NCBI GenBank assembly: GCA_031772625.1
Contig: CM062814.1
Location: forward strand, 365,277,750-365,341,749
DNA from: Pinus tabuliformis
Lineage: Eukaryota; Streptophyta; Pinopsida; Pinales; Pinaceae
DNA: 64,000 bases
Direction of reading: 5' to 3'
The translations under genes were made by a program, and so were the position numbers. This document shows, one piece after another, positions 1 to 12,218 of this stretch (its first letter is position 1; every line of letters starts with the position of its first letter). A model generated the notes under the pieces. It worked only from the letters and a program-made list of their open reading frames with translations. It was not told where the DNA came from and ran no database searches.

Positions 1-131
1 TTTTGCAATTACATGCTTGTCTTAACTGACCAAATAATGACCCAAGCATCCCACACTTGCCATGAGTTTATAACACATACTCAGTGGTCAAGTTGACAAC
101 AAGATGGACACAATACTCCAGCTACAAAAAC

Positions 132-350
132 AAGGCCAACATATCATTGTTGTTTCAACAAGTGATGGAAAACACATCATCACTACAACACATGATTTAC
201 AAACATAAGGCCAAACACTATTGTTTTGACAAGTGATGGAAACACAACATCACTTTCACAGTTTATCATGCAACACAAAATAAGACCAGATATCATTGTT
301 GTTGAACAAGTGATGGAAAACACATCATCACTTTTACATTTTAAAATGCA
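132..350. repeat. 75-bp tandem repeat, about three copies, each with a hairpin
   Basis: Three diverged copies begin near 132, 207 and 282. Each carries AGTGATG followed about 9-10 nt later by a CATCACT-type arm, so each unit could fold into a small hairpin. No coding frame runs through them. The flanking bases 1-131 show nothing recognisable. Confidence 0.7.
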
Positions 351-685
351 AAAAATGATTTACAAAAGTACGACCATGAAATGCTAACATGCCGAGAAAC
401 CATTTTTCACTTATCAAGGTGAATGGGTCACCTCCTTGTGGCGGTTTTTCTTGTCCAACAACTGCTTCACCTGGTTTACGCACCGATGCTTTGTCTTTAA
501 GGCATTGTTTTGGATGGAGCCTCCAAAAAGTGGCTCTCAGATGGCCACTTCTATCGCAATGACTGCAGTAGGTTTTCTTCCTCCATATCTGCTTAACCTA
601 TTTCTTTTCATGCTGTTGAGAGGGTCTTTCATGCCTCATCCTTTTGTGTGCTTCCATTCTTTTCCAACAATTATAAAAGGTATGG
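351..685. other. No recognisable feature
   Basis: This is unique-looking sequence between the tandem repeat and the end of the G-patch pseudogene. An open frame at 436-693 has no recognisable domain and overlaps the pseudogene end on the other strand. I do not support it as a gene. Confidence 0.5.
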
Positions 686-1753
686 TTATGTAATCCATAA
701 ATGCTGCATGTTTTGATGCCATGTTTTACATTCATTATTATCAACATAACCATAATCGAAATGATCATTCAAAGATTGAAAGTGTTTATACCTTCCCTTG
801 CTGTCTCTAGTGTATGTATGGTGATGAGAGCTTGCCTCAGCTCTTTCCCTGCAATGGAAACTGCCGTGGGATGATGTGAACTTGTTCCCATCATTTTCTT
901 TCCTCGACAATTTTGACGATGTCTCAGAAGCATATGACACCTTCAAACATTCTCCTTTGGTGTATCTCGAGCCTGCAAATTGAGGTCTCTGTACAACCTC
1001 CAATGGTTGAGTTATGCATTGGTAATTAATACCAATTTTTTCTTCCTTCTCATGCCTCACACTTGTAAGGAGCCTCATATTTGTCCCTGTAATTGGGATC
1101 TCCACATCTCCAACAGAAATCATACTATGTGTCGATGAAACTGAAAGGAAATCGACATCTTTTACCTCCTCTATTGGCTTGGAAAGAATTGATGAGGGCT
1201 TCTCATCATCTGTTGTTGGTGGTTCACTAATTGTCATGGCGCATTCCTCAAATTCCTTTCTAACATACCCAGGTCCTGTTCGACACGGTAATTCCTCTAC
1301 TTTCATGGGGTTGACAATGCCTTGGCCATTAACGCCCAAGCCTTTTCCTTCATACCCCATTCTCTTCAACAGTTTGGAGCCAATTCCTGTGGTATGATTT
1401 TCAAAAATAGCGAAATCATCATCAGAAAACATACATGAATTTAGAGAACTACTTTTTACCTCACATGGGTCACGCTGTAGCTCTTTCAATGCCTCGTCCT
1501 TAGCTTGCAGCTATCGTAGAAAAAATTGTTTTTCCTATTTCTCTTCATGTAGACGCATATTCAATTCGGTGTTCTCTATTTGAAGATTATGTTTATTATG
1601 CTTCAGTTCTTCCAGGGCCTCTTTTGTGGCTTGCAACTGAAGCTACAATTACTCCTTTTCCTCTGTCTCTTTCTGTAGAGCTTCATACATTATCTCTACC
1701 CTTTTAGAAATGTTGAGCATGGTCTCGTACATCACTTTCTCATCCTCTGTCAT
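686..1753 (-). pseudogene. Coiled-coil plus G-patch domain protein, broken
   Basis: Reading minus from an ATG at 1753 gives a frame of about 355 codons. The first ~90 residues are heptad-rich and Glu/Lys/Leu-rich, as expected for a coiled coil. A G-patch follows near residues 115-160, with hallmark glycines (GIGSKLLKRMGYEGKGLG, then GQGIV). G-patch domains bind RNA or activate DEAH helicases. About 70 residues later a piece (EKIGINYQCITQPLEVVQRP) resembles the stretch after the G-patch (GQGIVNPMKVEELP), which suggests an internal duplication. Four in-frame stops break the coiled coil: TAA at 1649-1651, TAG at 1643-1645, 1535-1537 and 1511-1513. From 1489 on the frame is open to the stop at 686. 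Similar reading frames are, from memory, abundant in plant repeats, so this may be transposon-associated and not a host gene. The domain call is firm; the function is unknown. Confidence 0.75.
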
Positions 1754-3560
1754 TGCACATTCCATTGTTCACACTACAATTCACATCAACACAAAGACTT
1801 CTATAATACCACTTGATCCAGGTCTAGGTGTGACAAAGGACCCTTCGAAGACCTTTTACTTTCGTGATGTGTTAAATTGCATTTTTAAAAGAAAACATTA
1901 ATGAATACATCTACATGTTGTAAAGAAGAGGAACATGTCAATCATCAACACATGAAAACATAAGCCGTTGATAATGGAGTTCGTACAAGAGGGACTACGT
2001 CTCCACGCCCCAGTGTCAAGATGGTGTACGCCGCTACATTAAGTGTTGTTAATAGTGATGATGTACATAGAGATGATGTCACTATCATACAAGGAAAATT
2101 CCCTCACGTAGGTGTGGCGCCAAGAGATGTTCCACTATAGGAACTCTCAGTCAAAAGGCTCCTATCAGTATGACACAAAACTCATGCACGATGAGCATCC
2201 TGCCAACATGGTATAAAAGGGATCTCAATGTAAACATGCATGAGGACAACATGAGTATCCCATCAACATACAACTAAGGGATCTCAAAACATAACATGAT
2301 GAATCATGACAACAATACATCACATAGACGATTCCACGTCACATCAAGCAGGAATCATGAAAACAAGTAATAAACAAGATCCTACATCAAGCATCAGCAG
2401 GGATCTGTGTAGCACAGTTCATGGAAAAAGAAGTACATGTACACGCTGCATATACCCCACAACCAAGGCCATCTGAAGAAGCTAATGTCAAACTGATGAA
2501 GCTTCTCGTGCCATCAATCTCATGGCATCAATCACATGGAAATGGCTACTCGGACATGAATGCTGACACCTACATTCCACTTAGAAAAGTGGCTGAAGAA
2601 TAGAATGAGAAAATGAGAAATCTGAATTCACCATCAAATTTTTGGCGTCGAACAGTGAAAAATTGACTGTCCAAAATCTGAATTCTAAGAAGTTGAGAAT
2701 ATGGGGCTCAAGGAATCTTTTAGATTACCCCTAGATTCCTCAAAGATTTTGTTCCATCGGTGGACTGGAAATTTGTAACTCCAAAGGTGAATCTGCCTTC
2801 GCCATTGCGATCCCTGTGGAAAACCATGAAAAATGACTATAAACTTGACTATATTTCGACATGGAGAAAAATTACCTCCTTAGGAAAATTGCAAGGATCA
2901 TGGTTCCACCCTCATACTGAAAATGGTTGAAAAATGCAGAAATACGATGGAGAAATGGATAGTGCCATTACATTCGTTGCGTTGAGAAGTGTTGAAACCA
3001 TATAACATTTGTCAAAATCTTACAAAATGAAATTTCACCCCTCCTACAAAATGTTTCCTCATACTGCATCCCAAGATTCTACCTCCTATATCTCGAAATT
3101 CATGCCCACTCCTAGTTCCTCCATCCCCCCTCCCGTTGCACTAACAAATTGCGTTTAAATAGCAAATGGGTGGTGAATTAAACAAGAATATGGTTGTGAC
3201 GTGTTGGTTGAGAGACTGTTTAATAGGGAGGAGGTTGGGTGGTCAAACCGCGCCTCCTCCTTTTTTTACACATAGCAATTTTTTTTAAATTTAAGTTTCG
3301 ATTGGGCCGGGCTCACCCACTTCCCATTGGCCTGTCATACATTAAGGATGGTGGTTTTTTTGTGTTGAGTGGGTTGGTTCCGTGGCCCAAGGGCTGGCCC
3401 TCCCAACTACACTCCCCTCATGTGTTAGTTTCAGTGGTCTGTGGGATGTGGGGAGGGGTTGGGGGTCATGCCCCCCCCCTCCATATTTAATATTATTGTT
3501 ACATGGAGTTGGGGTGGGGAGGTGTGGGGGGATGGGGGTGGTGGCTCATCACCCCCCTCT
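1754..3560. other. No recognisable gene
   Basis: I see no domain on either strand. Short open frames at 1710-1901 and 2421-2603 lack recognisable motifs. The last 350 bases are G/C-skewed (GGGG and CCCC runs around 3380-3555) and lead into the TA microsatellite. The long open frames crossing 3382-3762 are artefacts of the TA tract. Confidence 0.5.
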
Positions 3561-4199
<639 letters not shown>

Positions 4200-4289
4200 G
4201 CCTGTCAAACTTCATCCACAAGCTTCTCTATGGTTGGCCCTTCTGTAAAATTTTCATCATCAACCCTTACTGCTAAGAGCTGCGCATCA

Positions 4290-5950
4290 AGAAATCCTTC
4301 TCAATGTTGGTCGGTTCTTTACCAGACTCAATTCTAGAAAGATGATCCAGCCCAGCATTCAATCATCCTGGCTTGACTCTTACTTCAAACTCATATTCTT
4401 GGAACAACAATATCCATATGCAAATATTCCCCCCAACACAAGCTTTTTCACCAAGTATTTCAGTGCAAAATGGTCCATGAACATCTTCAAGTGCGCACCC
4501 AACAGGTAATGCCTGAAATTATGTAGTGCGTGCACCATAACCAAGCCCTCCCATTTCATCATGGAATAATTCCTCTCTACCTTTGAAAATTTGTGACTCG
4601 CAAATGTAATGGGGTAATCAAGATCCGCCTCTCATGGTTGCACTAAGACAACTCCCAAACCTAGACACGATGAATCCACATGAACATGGAACTCCTTCCT
4701 CCAATCTAGAAACACCAGGATCATCACACTGACCATTTTCTCCTTTAAGGCGTCAAGTCTTTTCTAACACTCATCGTCCCAAAAAAGTTGACATCTTTCT
4801 TTTGTAAATTCTCCATCAGAACAGTGATCTGCGCATATGCCTTAATGAATTTTCGATAATACCCAGTGCGTGAAAGAGTTGCACATAGTTGTTTCACATT
4901 CTTCAACGGATCCAAACTAATAATAACAATGATTTTTGTTGGATCTACCATCAACCCTTTATTATAGAGAACATGTCCCCGTAAATTTCCATAAGATACA
5001 CAAAAATACACTTCTTCAAGTTTAATGAGATTTGATACTTCCTGCAGATATCCGACATCAAGCGTAAGCTCAAGACTTACTTCTTTAACATTCCAAAGAT
5101 TGTCCAGTCATTAAAGTAAGCCTCCAGAAACTTGTGAATGAATTCTTTAAATGATGTGATGAAAACTCTAGAAAATATCGCTGGTGAATTCTTCAACCGA
5201 AATGGCACAAATGTATATTAAAAGGATCCCCATTCAGTAGAGAAGGTGGTCTTACTTCTATCTTCCAGCGCTATCTTAATCTGATGGTACCCATAAAACC
5301 CATCTGTAAAGGAGTAGGCCTCTCGTCCTCCTACATTTTCCAAAAATTCTTTCGTGAATGGTGTTGGGAATGGGTCATGTACACATGCATCACTCAACTT
5401 CCTTAAATCAATATAGATCCTTATTTCTCCCTTGGTCTAATTTTCTCTTATACTACCATTGGACTCACCCAGTCAGATTCTTCCACAAGTTCGATTATGC
5501 CAATGGCGACCATCTTCTCAAGTTCCTCCTTCACCTTCTCCTTTTATTTTGGCTTGAGCCATTATGGTCACTATTTTAAATGCTTCACATATGGTTTCAA
5601 AGTGATTTTCATGATTCCCAAGTCTCCCCGGATGCCTTTTAACTCTGTGAACTTTGTTGGGAACAACTCCTGGTACTCATGCAGTAACTCGGCAACCTTT
5701 CCTACTATATATTCATCCCATTAATATCCTATACGTGGGAACTTGGGATCCACCTCCGAGCCTATATTGACCTACCTCATCTTAACAAGCTGCATTACAT
5801 CAGGTATTTCAACATCGAGTCCTTCCATTTCGCAATGTCCTTTTGACTCGGGAATATTAATGTTGCGCAGATCTTCCTCACCTTCTTCAATAGTAATATT
5901 ATAGCATTCTAGCATGTGCTACAATGATGCATTCCATTCGGGCTATACCC
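4290..5950 (-). pseudogene. E1 pol remnant: reverse transcriptase and RNase H
   Basis: Pieces of Ty3 pol appear in order on the minus strand across three frames. Around 5720-5600 is the pre-RT segment (FPTKFTELKG...GDLG). Next come the RT fingers (VEESDWVSP, then VHDPFPTPF), the palm (YSFTDGFYGYHQIKI), a YFND form of the usual YxDD box near 5110-5125, and the RT thumb with GYYRKFIKAYAQI (5011-4745). The RNase H piece at 4562-4380 includes FRHYLLGAHLKMFMDHFALK, the family's TDHSALKYL segment with T to M and S to F changes. The RNase H tail (HLSRIESG) lies near 4330. With YxDD changed and several stops, the protein would be inactive. Confidence 0.8.
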
Positions 5951-6344
5951 AAGTGGTTGAGATGAAGGGTGAGTGGGATTTTGACAACATTGCACAAAAT
6001 TTCCACCTTCACCAAAATTATAGCATATAATCTGACCCTGTCCTCATCCAACACCTACTCCTCGACCATGTCCCCGACCTTGGAATCCTCTGCAGACAGT
6101 AGGTGAACCATTATCCTCATGTGCATGGCCTTCAACTTACATCCTATATGCCTGGGTTCGATCTACCATCAAGTCATATCTGTGAAAATGGCTCTCATCA
6201 TGTCCTACTCATCAACATAGTTATAAAACAATTATTACGATGACTGCACATATTTCTATAATAAATAATAGTGATCAATCGAGTGATATCCTACAACTCA
6301 GAAAATACTACACCATATGATCAGTCTGGTACTTGGTCTAGCAC

Positions 6345-7653
6345 TAGGCTCCGACTTCAAAGGATTGGGACCTCCTCCAACCAAATAGTTTAGATAGACA
6401 GGACACTGGTCCTTATAGCAACCTTCCTTTTTACACTTTAGACATCATACTTGTGAGTGCATCTCAGACCGAACTTCCTTTCCTTTCTTCAAATCTTGTA
6501 GTTCCATATGTAAGCTTTCTAACTTGGACTGTATTTGTTGAATCCCTATGCGAGTATCTTGTACCAGTGAAGCTTCTAACTTCATCACGATTTCCAATGC
6601 TTTGGCATACGTTCCAATCTATTGTTGCAATAGTGGTAATATGAGATGTGGAAATAACCCAACTATATACCACTCTTTGTGTAGCTTGTCAGAGATCTGG
6701 AAGCTGGTTTGTCCCATCAAACATTTTAACCTCTGATCTACATCCCAGGAAGTACCATTGACGACTTGATTAATTTCTTTTATTTTTTTGATACACTGTG
6801 ACTCTAACTTGGGCTACTTAAGCTCCGCATTCAGTGTATTCTTGATTGCAACTAATGAAGTAGTTGGATTAGTCGTATTGTATTTGACATACCATGAAAA
6901 TGTTCTATCTTGCAGCATTGTGACAAGCTTCACTTTCTTCATATCGTCGTCACTGATCTGTTGCGCTTTCCACATAGCTTCTGTGAAAAATGGAAATTGA
7001 TCAGGATCCTCTGATCCCTGACCCTTAAATATAGGCATCTTCGCTATGTTAGCCATGTCAAACAGTGGAGGTAGAGGTGGAGGTGTAGATGTATGAGGTG
7101 GAAGTGAAGGTGGAGATGGAGTAGACAGGTGAGGAATCCTAGAAGTTCCTTGAGTTTTTGACTGCGTCGCACCTCTAGGTGTACTAGGGTTTCTCCTTTC
7201 TTCTTCGCTTTCTGATTCACCAAATAACGGATTGTACTCAGCCTTAGTAAATTTATTATGCTCTACTCTAAATATTTTTCTGCTTCACGTAGATCCAATA
7301 TGGCTTCTTTTAAACATTAACCTATAGGCATAACACCCTTTCCACATAACAGGAATTCAGAAAAATATGCACTTAGCTTCACTGTACGATACTATTGTGT
7401 TAATTGTGAATTCAGTAATGAAGCCTCCGAGGATACTATTGATCCAGTAATCAACAACTCTTGTGACCTTACTTTTGGATGCCTTAAGTTGCTTAATTAG
7501 CTTTGGGGTCCACACAATAGGATTGTCATGTTTCCAATAGGGTTCTTTTTCCGCTAGCTTTGAAAGCAACTCTTGAAACTTGTTAGCAAGTGATGTGAAA
7601 AATATCTCATGTTGTTTTGTATAGCTATACCTCTGTAACCATCTTTCTACCAA
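6345..7653 (-). pseudogene. E1 gag remnant with altered zinc knuckle
   Basis: The open segment 7056-6814 matches the Retrotrans_gag capsid type (MPIFKGQGSEDPDQF, then TMLQDRTFSWYV). It continues through a helical stretch to a knuckle at about 6444-6403 reading CLKCKKEGCYKDQC. The spacing is C-X2-C-X4-C-X4-C, so the histidine of the usual CCHC knuckle is replaced by cysteine. A TGA lies immediately before the first cysteine, where the family appears to have Trp. The upstream open segment 7653-7357 is probably the N-terminal part of the same polyprotein, but I do not recognise a domain in it. Gag would package element RNA. Confidence 0.7.
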
Positions 7654-10600
7654 CTGGCATGGATTTCTTCTTTCCTATGCTGCAAATTCGTGAAACTTTC
7701 GATCTACCCAATTTTGGATCTCTTTTCTAGTCAGTCACCACATCACACATCCCTTAGATAGAACCCAGCCTCGAAAAAGGAACCATTTGTTTGCTTGAAG
7801 GGCTTAGATCCAGGTTCAGAGTTAGCTGTGCTAACCAACAAGACCCTATACCACCGACCCTTTCGGCAACGACATACTTGCGCAAACTGCAGTCTCACCT
7901 GAGGCGATATTGGGGGATGCTAGAACTAGGTTTTTGCATCCAAAGGGGTTATGCAATGTATAGCTATAAGGTTTTTATTATTTTAGTGCTTAATCTAACT
8001 TTCACGAACTGTTAACATTTTTGTTACAATCGTAAAGTCTTTTCATACTTAACAGGCTTGCGAGCTGCTTGTAATTAGTCTAACATGTATTATTTATCAT
8101 ATAAGTTAGTATTTGATCCTTTGCAATGGAATTGTAGAAGAAATGTACAAAAATGAACCATAAACATGCTAAAACACAGAAACGACACGAACATAAGAAA
8201 ATACACAGGTCTGTCTCAAATTCTTCTTTATTAGTTCAAGTCTTCACAAATAAAATCTTTTTTACCATGCGCACAAAGTAGCAGGGACCTACACACAGAG
8301 CTGTAGGGCCTATGCACATAGTTGCAGACTTACCAAGGTCTCCATGCACATAGTTACAGGAGCCTTCCCCTTTGCCCAAATAAAAAAATGTTTCCTAATT
8401 ACAAACTTAAAACATTACATTCACCTTAGCTTACTTCTTAGACTTTCTAAACATCTGCTTTTATATTCTTTTACCCTTACAATACAATGGTCTGCAAACC
8501 ATGGGTGGATCTAAAAATTCTCTAGATAATCCCATCCATTTACAAAAGAAGTGGCTTTGACCTGCCCTAAAGCCCCTTTGACTCTCATAACCCTGCGCTA
8601 ATCACACTCTACTCCTCAAAATGTGGAGTCTTTACATGACTCGGATAAAATTATACTTGGGGGAACCCTACCCAACACACAAAGCTTCATCTGATTCTTA
8701 CCTTACCTGTCGGGTACCACGCAACTTTCCCCGAGCTCCATCAACTCTTCCTCTTCCCCAACCCATTTCTCAAGACTGAAAACATAAATGGTAAGCCAAG
8801 AAACAAACAACGAGAAAACCATGAAAACCAATAACGATACAACACTGCAACAAAGTGGCATAGATATGCACAAAACACATGAAAAATTGTAAATCAAGAG
8901 CAAAAATTGCGAAATACAAAAAGAAAAAGACTAAAAATAGACACAATCACTCAATCCCCATGGTTCCCGATGACTCCAAAGGAAATCTTAACTTGAGCCT
9001 TCTTTAAGATTCATGTCAATCTCTCTTGCCATGCAACCCTTGCATCATACTAGCATAAACTCATAGTTTTTAGTGTATAATTAAACATAAAAATACATGA
9101 GTTACCTCATCTTATTGTTCCAAGCGCATTGCTTGCAACCGAACAAATCCACACCATCTCTCAAGGGGCTCCAATTATCTTGACAGATCCACTTGTAACT
9201 AGAGACTAGCTAAGATACCTGTCAAGTACATGTTCGTGAATCTACCACATCTCCAAATAATGTCAACAAAATCAAGGTTAAGACTCCTTGTATGCAAATC
9301 ACTCATTTTTTTGGAATTAGGGTTTCCAAACCTAGCCAAAGAAATTCTTGCCCAATTCTTTTCCTTTACATTTTTACTTGCTGCAATCGAGGCATACTAT
9401 GCACTGCCACATCATCCAACTATTAGTTATATAAACACATCAATTGTTACCTTGTCACACTAATACCAAACATTTTTATTGCAACTGTTCACACATGTCA
9501 ACCACATGTTCAACATATCAAGACAATCATATCTATTAATTTGAAATCAACCTTTACGAGGACTAACAATCATGTCATAATCCATAGTCAACTTATAGTC
9601 ATCAATCACAATACATAATTCTACAACTATCACCTATCATACTCAAATACATATCAATTGTCTCAACACATATGTATAAGGACAACCATATAAAAAAAAG
9701 ATCATTTGAACACATACTCATATTATAAAATTCATCAAACATTCAACCAACTTGTAACATACCATGTTAAATAAATTAGCTATACGACATAATCAAATAG
9801 TCAAGAACCAAATGTACGACATAAGAGAACTCATACCTTACTGTATCTAAAGGGAGGCTATCTTTTCTATACAACCAATATAGTTAGCATGATATAACTT
9901 CACAACATATCAACTCAAAAATAAATAAGGTCAGGATATCTAGAATAGTCACTAGCTAACATGTTTACATCATAAATCATACAAAATTATCATTTATGCA
10001 TAGCAATCAAATATGTATGATCGGTCTAGATTATTACAACACAATGCAACATGATAAGTCGACTCATACCTAAATGTCATAACCCTAAACATGTTCATTG
10101 GCCAATCCAATTTAACATGATACATTCAACAACAAGGTATAAATGCTATAACCCTAGTCATCAAGCTAACTATCATTCTCATCAATAACATATAACCTAA
10201 TCATCAAGCTAATTGTCATATAACAACAACAAGTTAACCTATAACATACTCATCAACAACATATAACATAATAATCACGTTATCTAATATAAAACAACAA
10301 TAGAAATGCATACAACTACGTGTTACTATCATTCTTAACTATCTGACATATGTGCATATAACTACACTAATCAACTAGCATATATCATGAATGTAACCAT
10401 AACATCAAAATACATGTACATAACCTTAATGTATATAAACTGAATGCATATAACAATCCTTAACATACATGCCTGCATGCCAAGCATACAATACATGTAT
10501 GATGATTTTCTCTTACCCCAAAGTCCAACGTTGCAACCTCATTATGATGATCTACATCTCCTGCTCTATCTCGCCCAACACATTAGCATCATAACATACC

Positions 10601-11206
10601 AATAGCACCATGATGACCTAAATTTCATACCATGACTTCACAAGGAATGGTTGACCTACTACTCATGCGTAACTATAACCAAGACCATACATGCATGACA
10701 ACTGCATATAGACATATAACACATGAGTACAAAACCATATACACATCCTTCTAGCTAGAGCCCAATCATCAATGCATAACCATATCAACCACACAAACCA
10801 TGACCTCATGCATGACAACAACCATTACTCCATTGTACGCATTTCCACACGCAACTATCAACATGCATAATAAATTCATAATCAACTACACATATGCATG
10901 AATTAATTTAGTCGAGAATAAGTGATAAATTCTTGTAAGAAACCTACAAGATTGATGCATGTGATAAAACAGCCAAGAATGAAATCTAACATACAAGGAT
11001 GTAATCAAGCTGCATATAATCATATAAACAGTCATATACTCCTAACGATGCATCCCTCATAATCAACATCAGTTCTTCACGACAACCTTACTACAATCAT
11101 GATCAACATGATGAAATGCAACAAGCACATGGAATGCATGTAAGAGACACACATGCAAATAAAATGCATGCATGACCAACAATTCCATGTAAGGAGAGTG
11201 AAACCA
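7654..11206 (-). other. E1 leader region, no gene
   Basis: Lying between the PBS and gag on the minus strand, this stretch is AT-rich with many repeats of CATATAAC/ATCATCAA-like words from about 9480 to 11190. No open frame has a recognisable domain. Ty3 leaders are usually much shorter than 3.5 kb, so part of it may be inserted or unrelated sequence. Confidence 0.4.
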
Positions 11207-11219
11207 GGCTCTGATACCA
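11207..11219 (-). other. E1 primer-binding site, initiator tRNA-Met type
   Basis: The minus strand reads TGGTATCAGAGCC, complementary to the 3' end of plant initiator tRNA-Met. It follows a minus-strand LTR-like end (TTTTACA, then GAG). Reverse transcription of E1 would prime here. Confidence 0.8.
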
Positions 11220-11222
11220 CTC

Positions 11223-12213
11223 TGTAAAACCCCCTCCCAGGTCTACCCAAAGTAACCATGCCAACCAGGTTAAACATGAGAAGAAAAGCTACTATGATCA
11301 GATTCGACCTCCTATCGGACCTTAATGAAATGGAATCAACTAAATTAGACCTTATAAACCTCCCTTAGGTTCTTTAGGACCCTCAAGAGCTAATCCACCA
11401 CTCCAGGTGCCCAAATCCTAAGTTAACCTAGCATTTCAATGAATTAGACCCAAAGTCACTGTAGAGTTCCATAATTGTTTTGTTTTGACACCCTTTTTCC
11501 TCCATTTTCCTCTTTTCATCATCGCTATCAACTCAATAAAAGCAGTAAAACCATAGATTTTGACAAGGCAAAAACTCTCATATGTCTTATTTTTCATATT
11601 CATTAATGTTCCTCATTATTATGTTAAAGATTGCATTAGCTATAGAATTAACATGATTCTACAGCTATTTTACAAATCGGTAACTATCTCCATGGTTTGT
11701 GGGGTTCTGGTGCTCCAACGAAGCAAGGAAGCACATGGGCGGTTGAATATCGATCCCCTCATGGGTCTCCTCCTATTCACTCAAAGAATCACACAGTGGC
11801 ATGGTCAAAGTCACGTTTCAAACAAGTAGCAGCGAAAGTTTAAATGCATCACGTTTCTCCGATTTGCTTTCCAAATAGAAAATCGCAAAGATAACATTTT
11901 TACTGTTTCAGTTTCGAATTTGAATAAGGATTGATTAAAATAAATGTAGGCATAGAAGTCTCATACTGTTGAGCACACATTTTATATATAAATATGTATC
12001 CTCTGTAAAGGATGACATGAAGTAATAATTAATCTCTGAAGAAATTGTGTGAAACAAACCTTTTGCTCTCATATTTAATTAAAGTTACATTTCTATTATT
12101 TGATGCGTATTCAAGTGTTATTTACACATACTGTATGTGTAGGGCCCTTGCAGACAGTCGAGTTCAAGTTCATTTCATTTTATTGCTTTTTGTTTTTGCA
12201 TTGTCATTTTGTT
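11223..12213 (-). repeat. Candidate 5' LTR of E1 (outer end not defined)
   Basis: The sequence on the LTR side of the PBS starts TGTAAAACCCCCT on the plus strand, i.e. ends ...TTTTACA on the element strand, as an LTR should. I cannot find the outer LTR border. It may lie before 12213, or E2 may be inserted within this LTR. A TATATATAAATATG string near 11980-11995 lies on the opposite strand and may belong to something else. Confidence 0.35.
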
Positions 12214-12218
12214 CTAGG
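12214..12218. repeat. E2 target-site duplication, left copy (CTAGG)
   Basis: CTAGG directly precedes the first base of the left LTR and is repeated exactly after the right LTR at 32490-32494. A 5-bp duplication is what Ty3-type integrases produce. Confidence 0.93.

Larger units (their letters stand above)
4200..11222 (-). mobile_element. E1: decayed Ty3/gypsy LTR retrotransposon, minus strand
   Basis: In minus-strand order the element has a PBS complementary to initiator tRNA-Met (11219-11207), a leader of about 3.5 kb, gag with a zinc knuckle (7653-6345), then RT and RNase H (5950-4290). This is the Ty3/gypsy order. Frames are broken many times. No integrase is recognisable, and no downstream LTR could be matched, so the 3' end is lost or unrecognisable. 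It is older or more damaged than E2. Confidence 0.8.
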
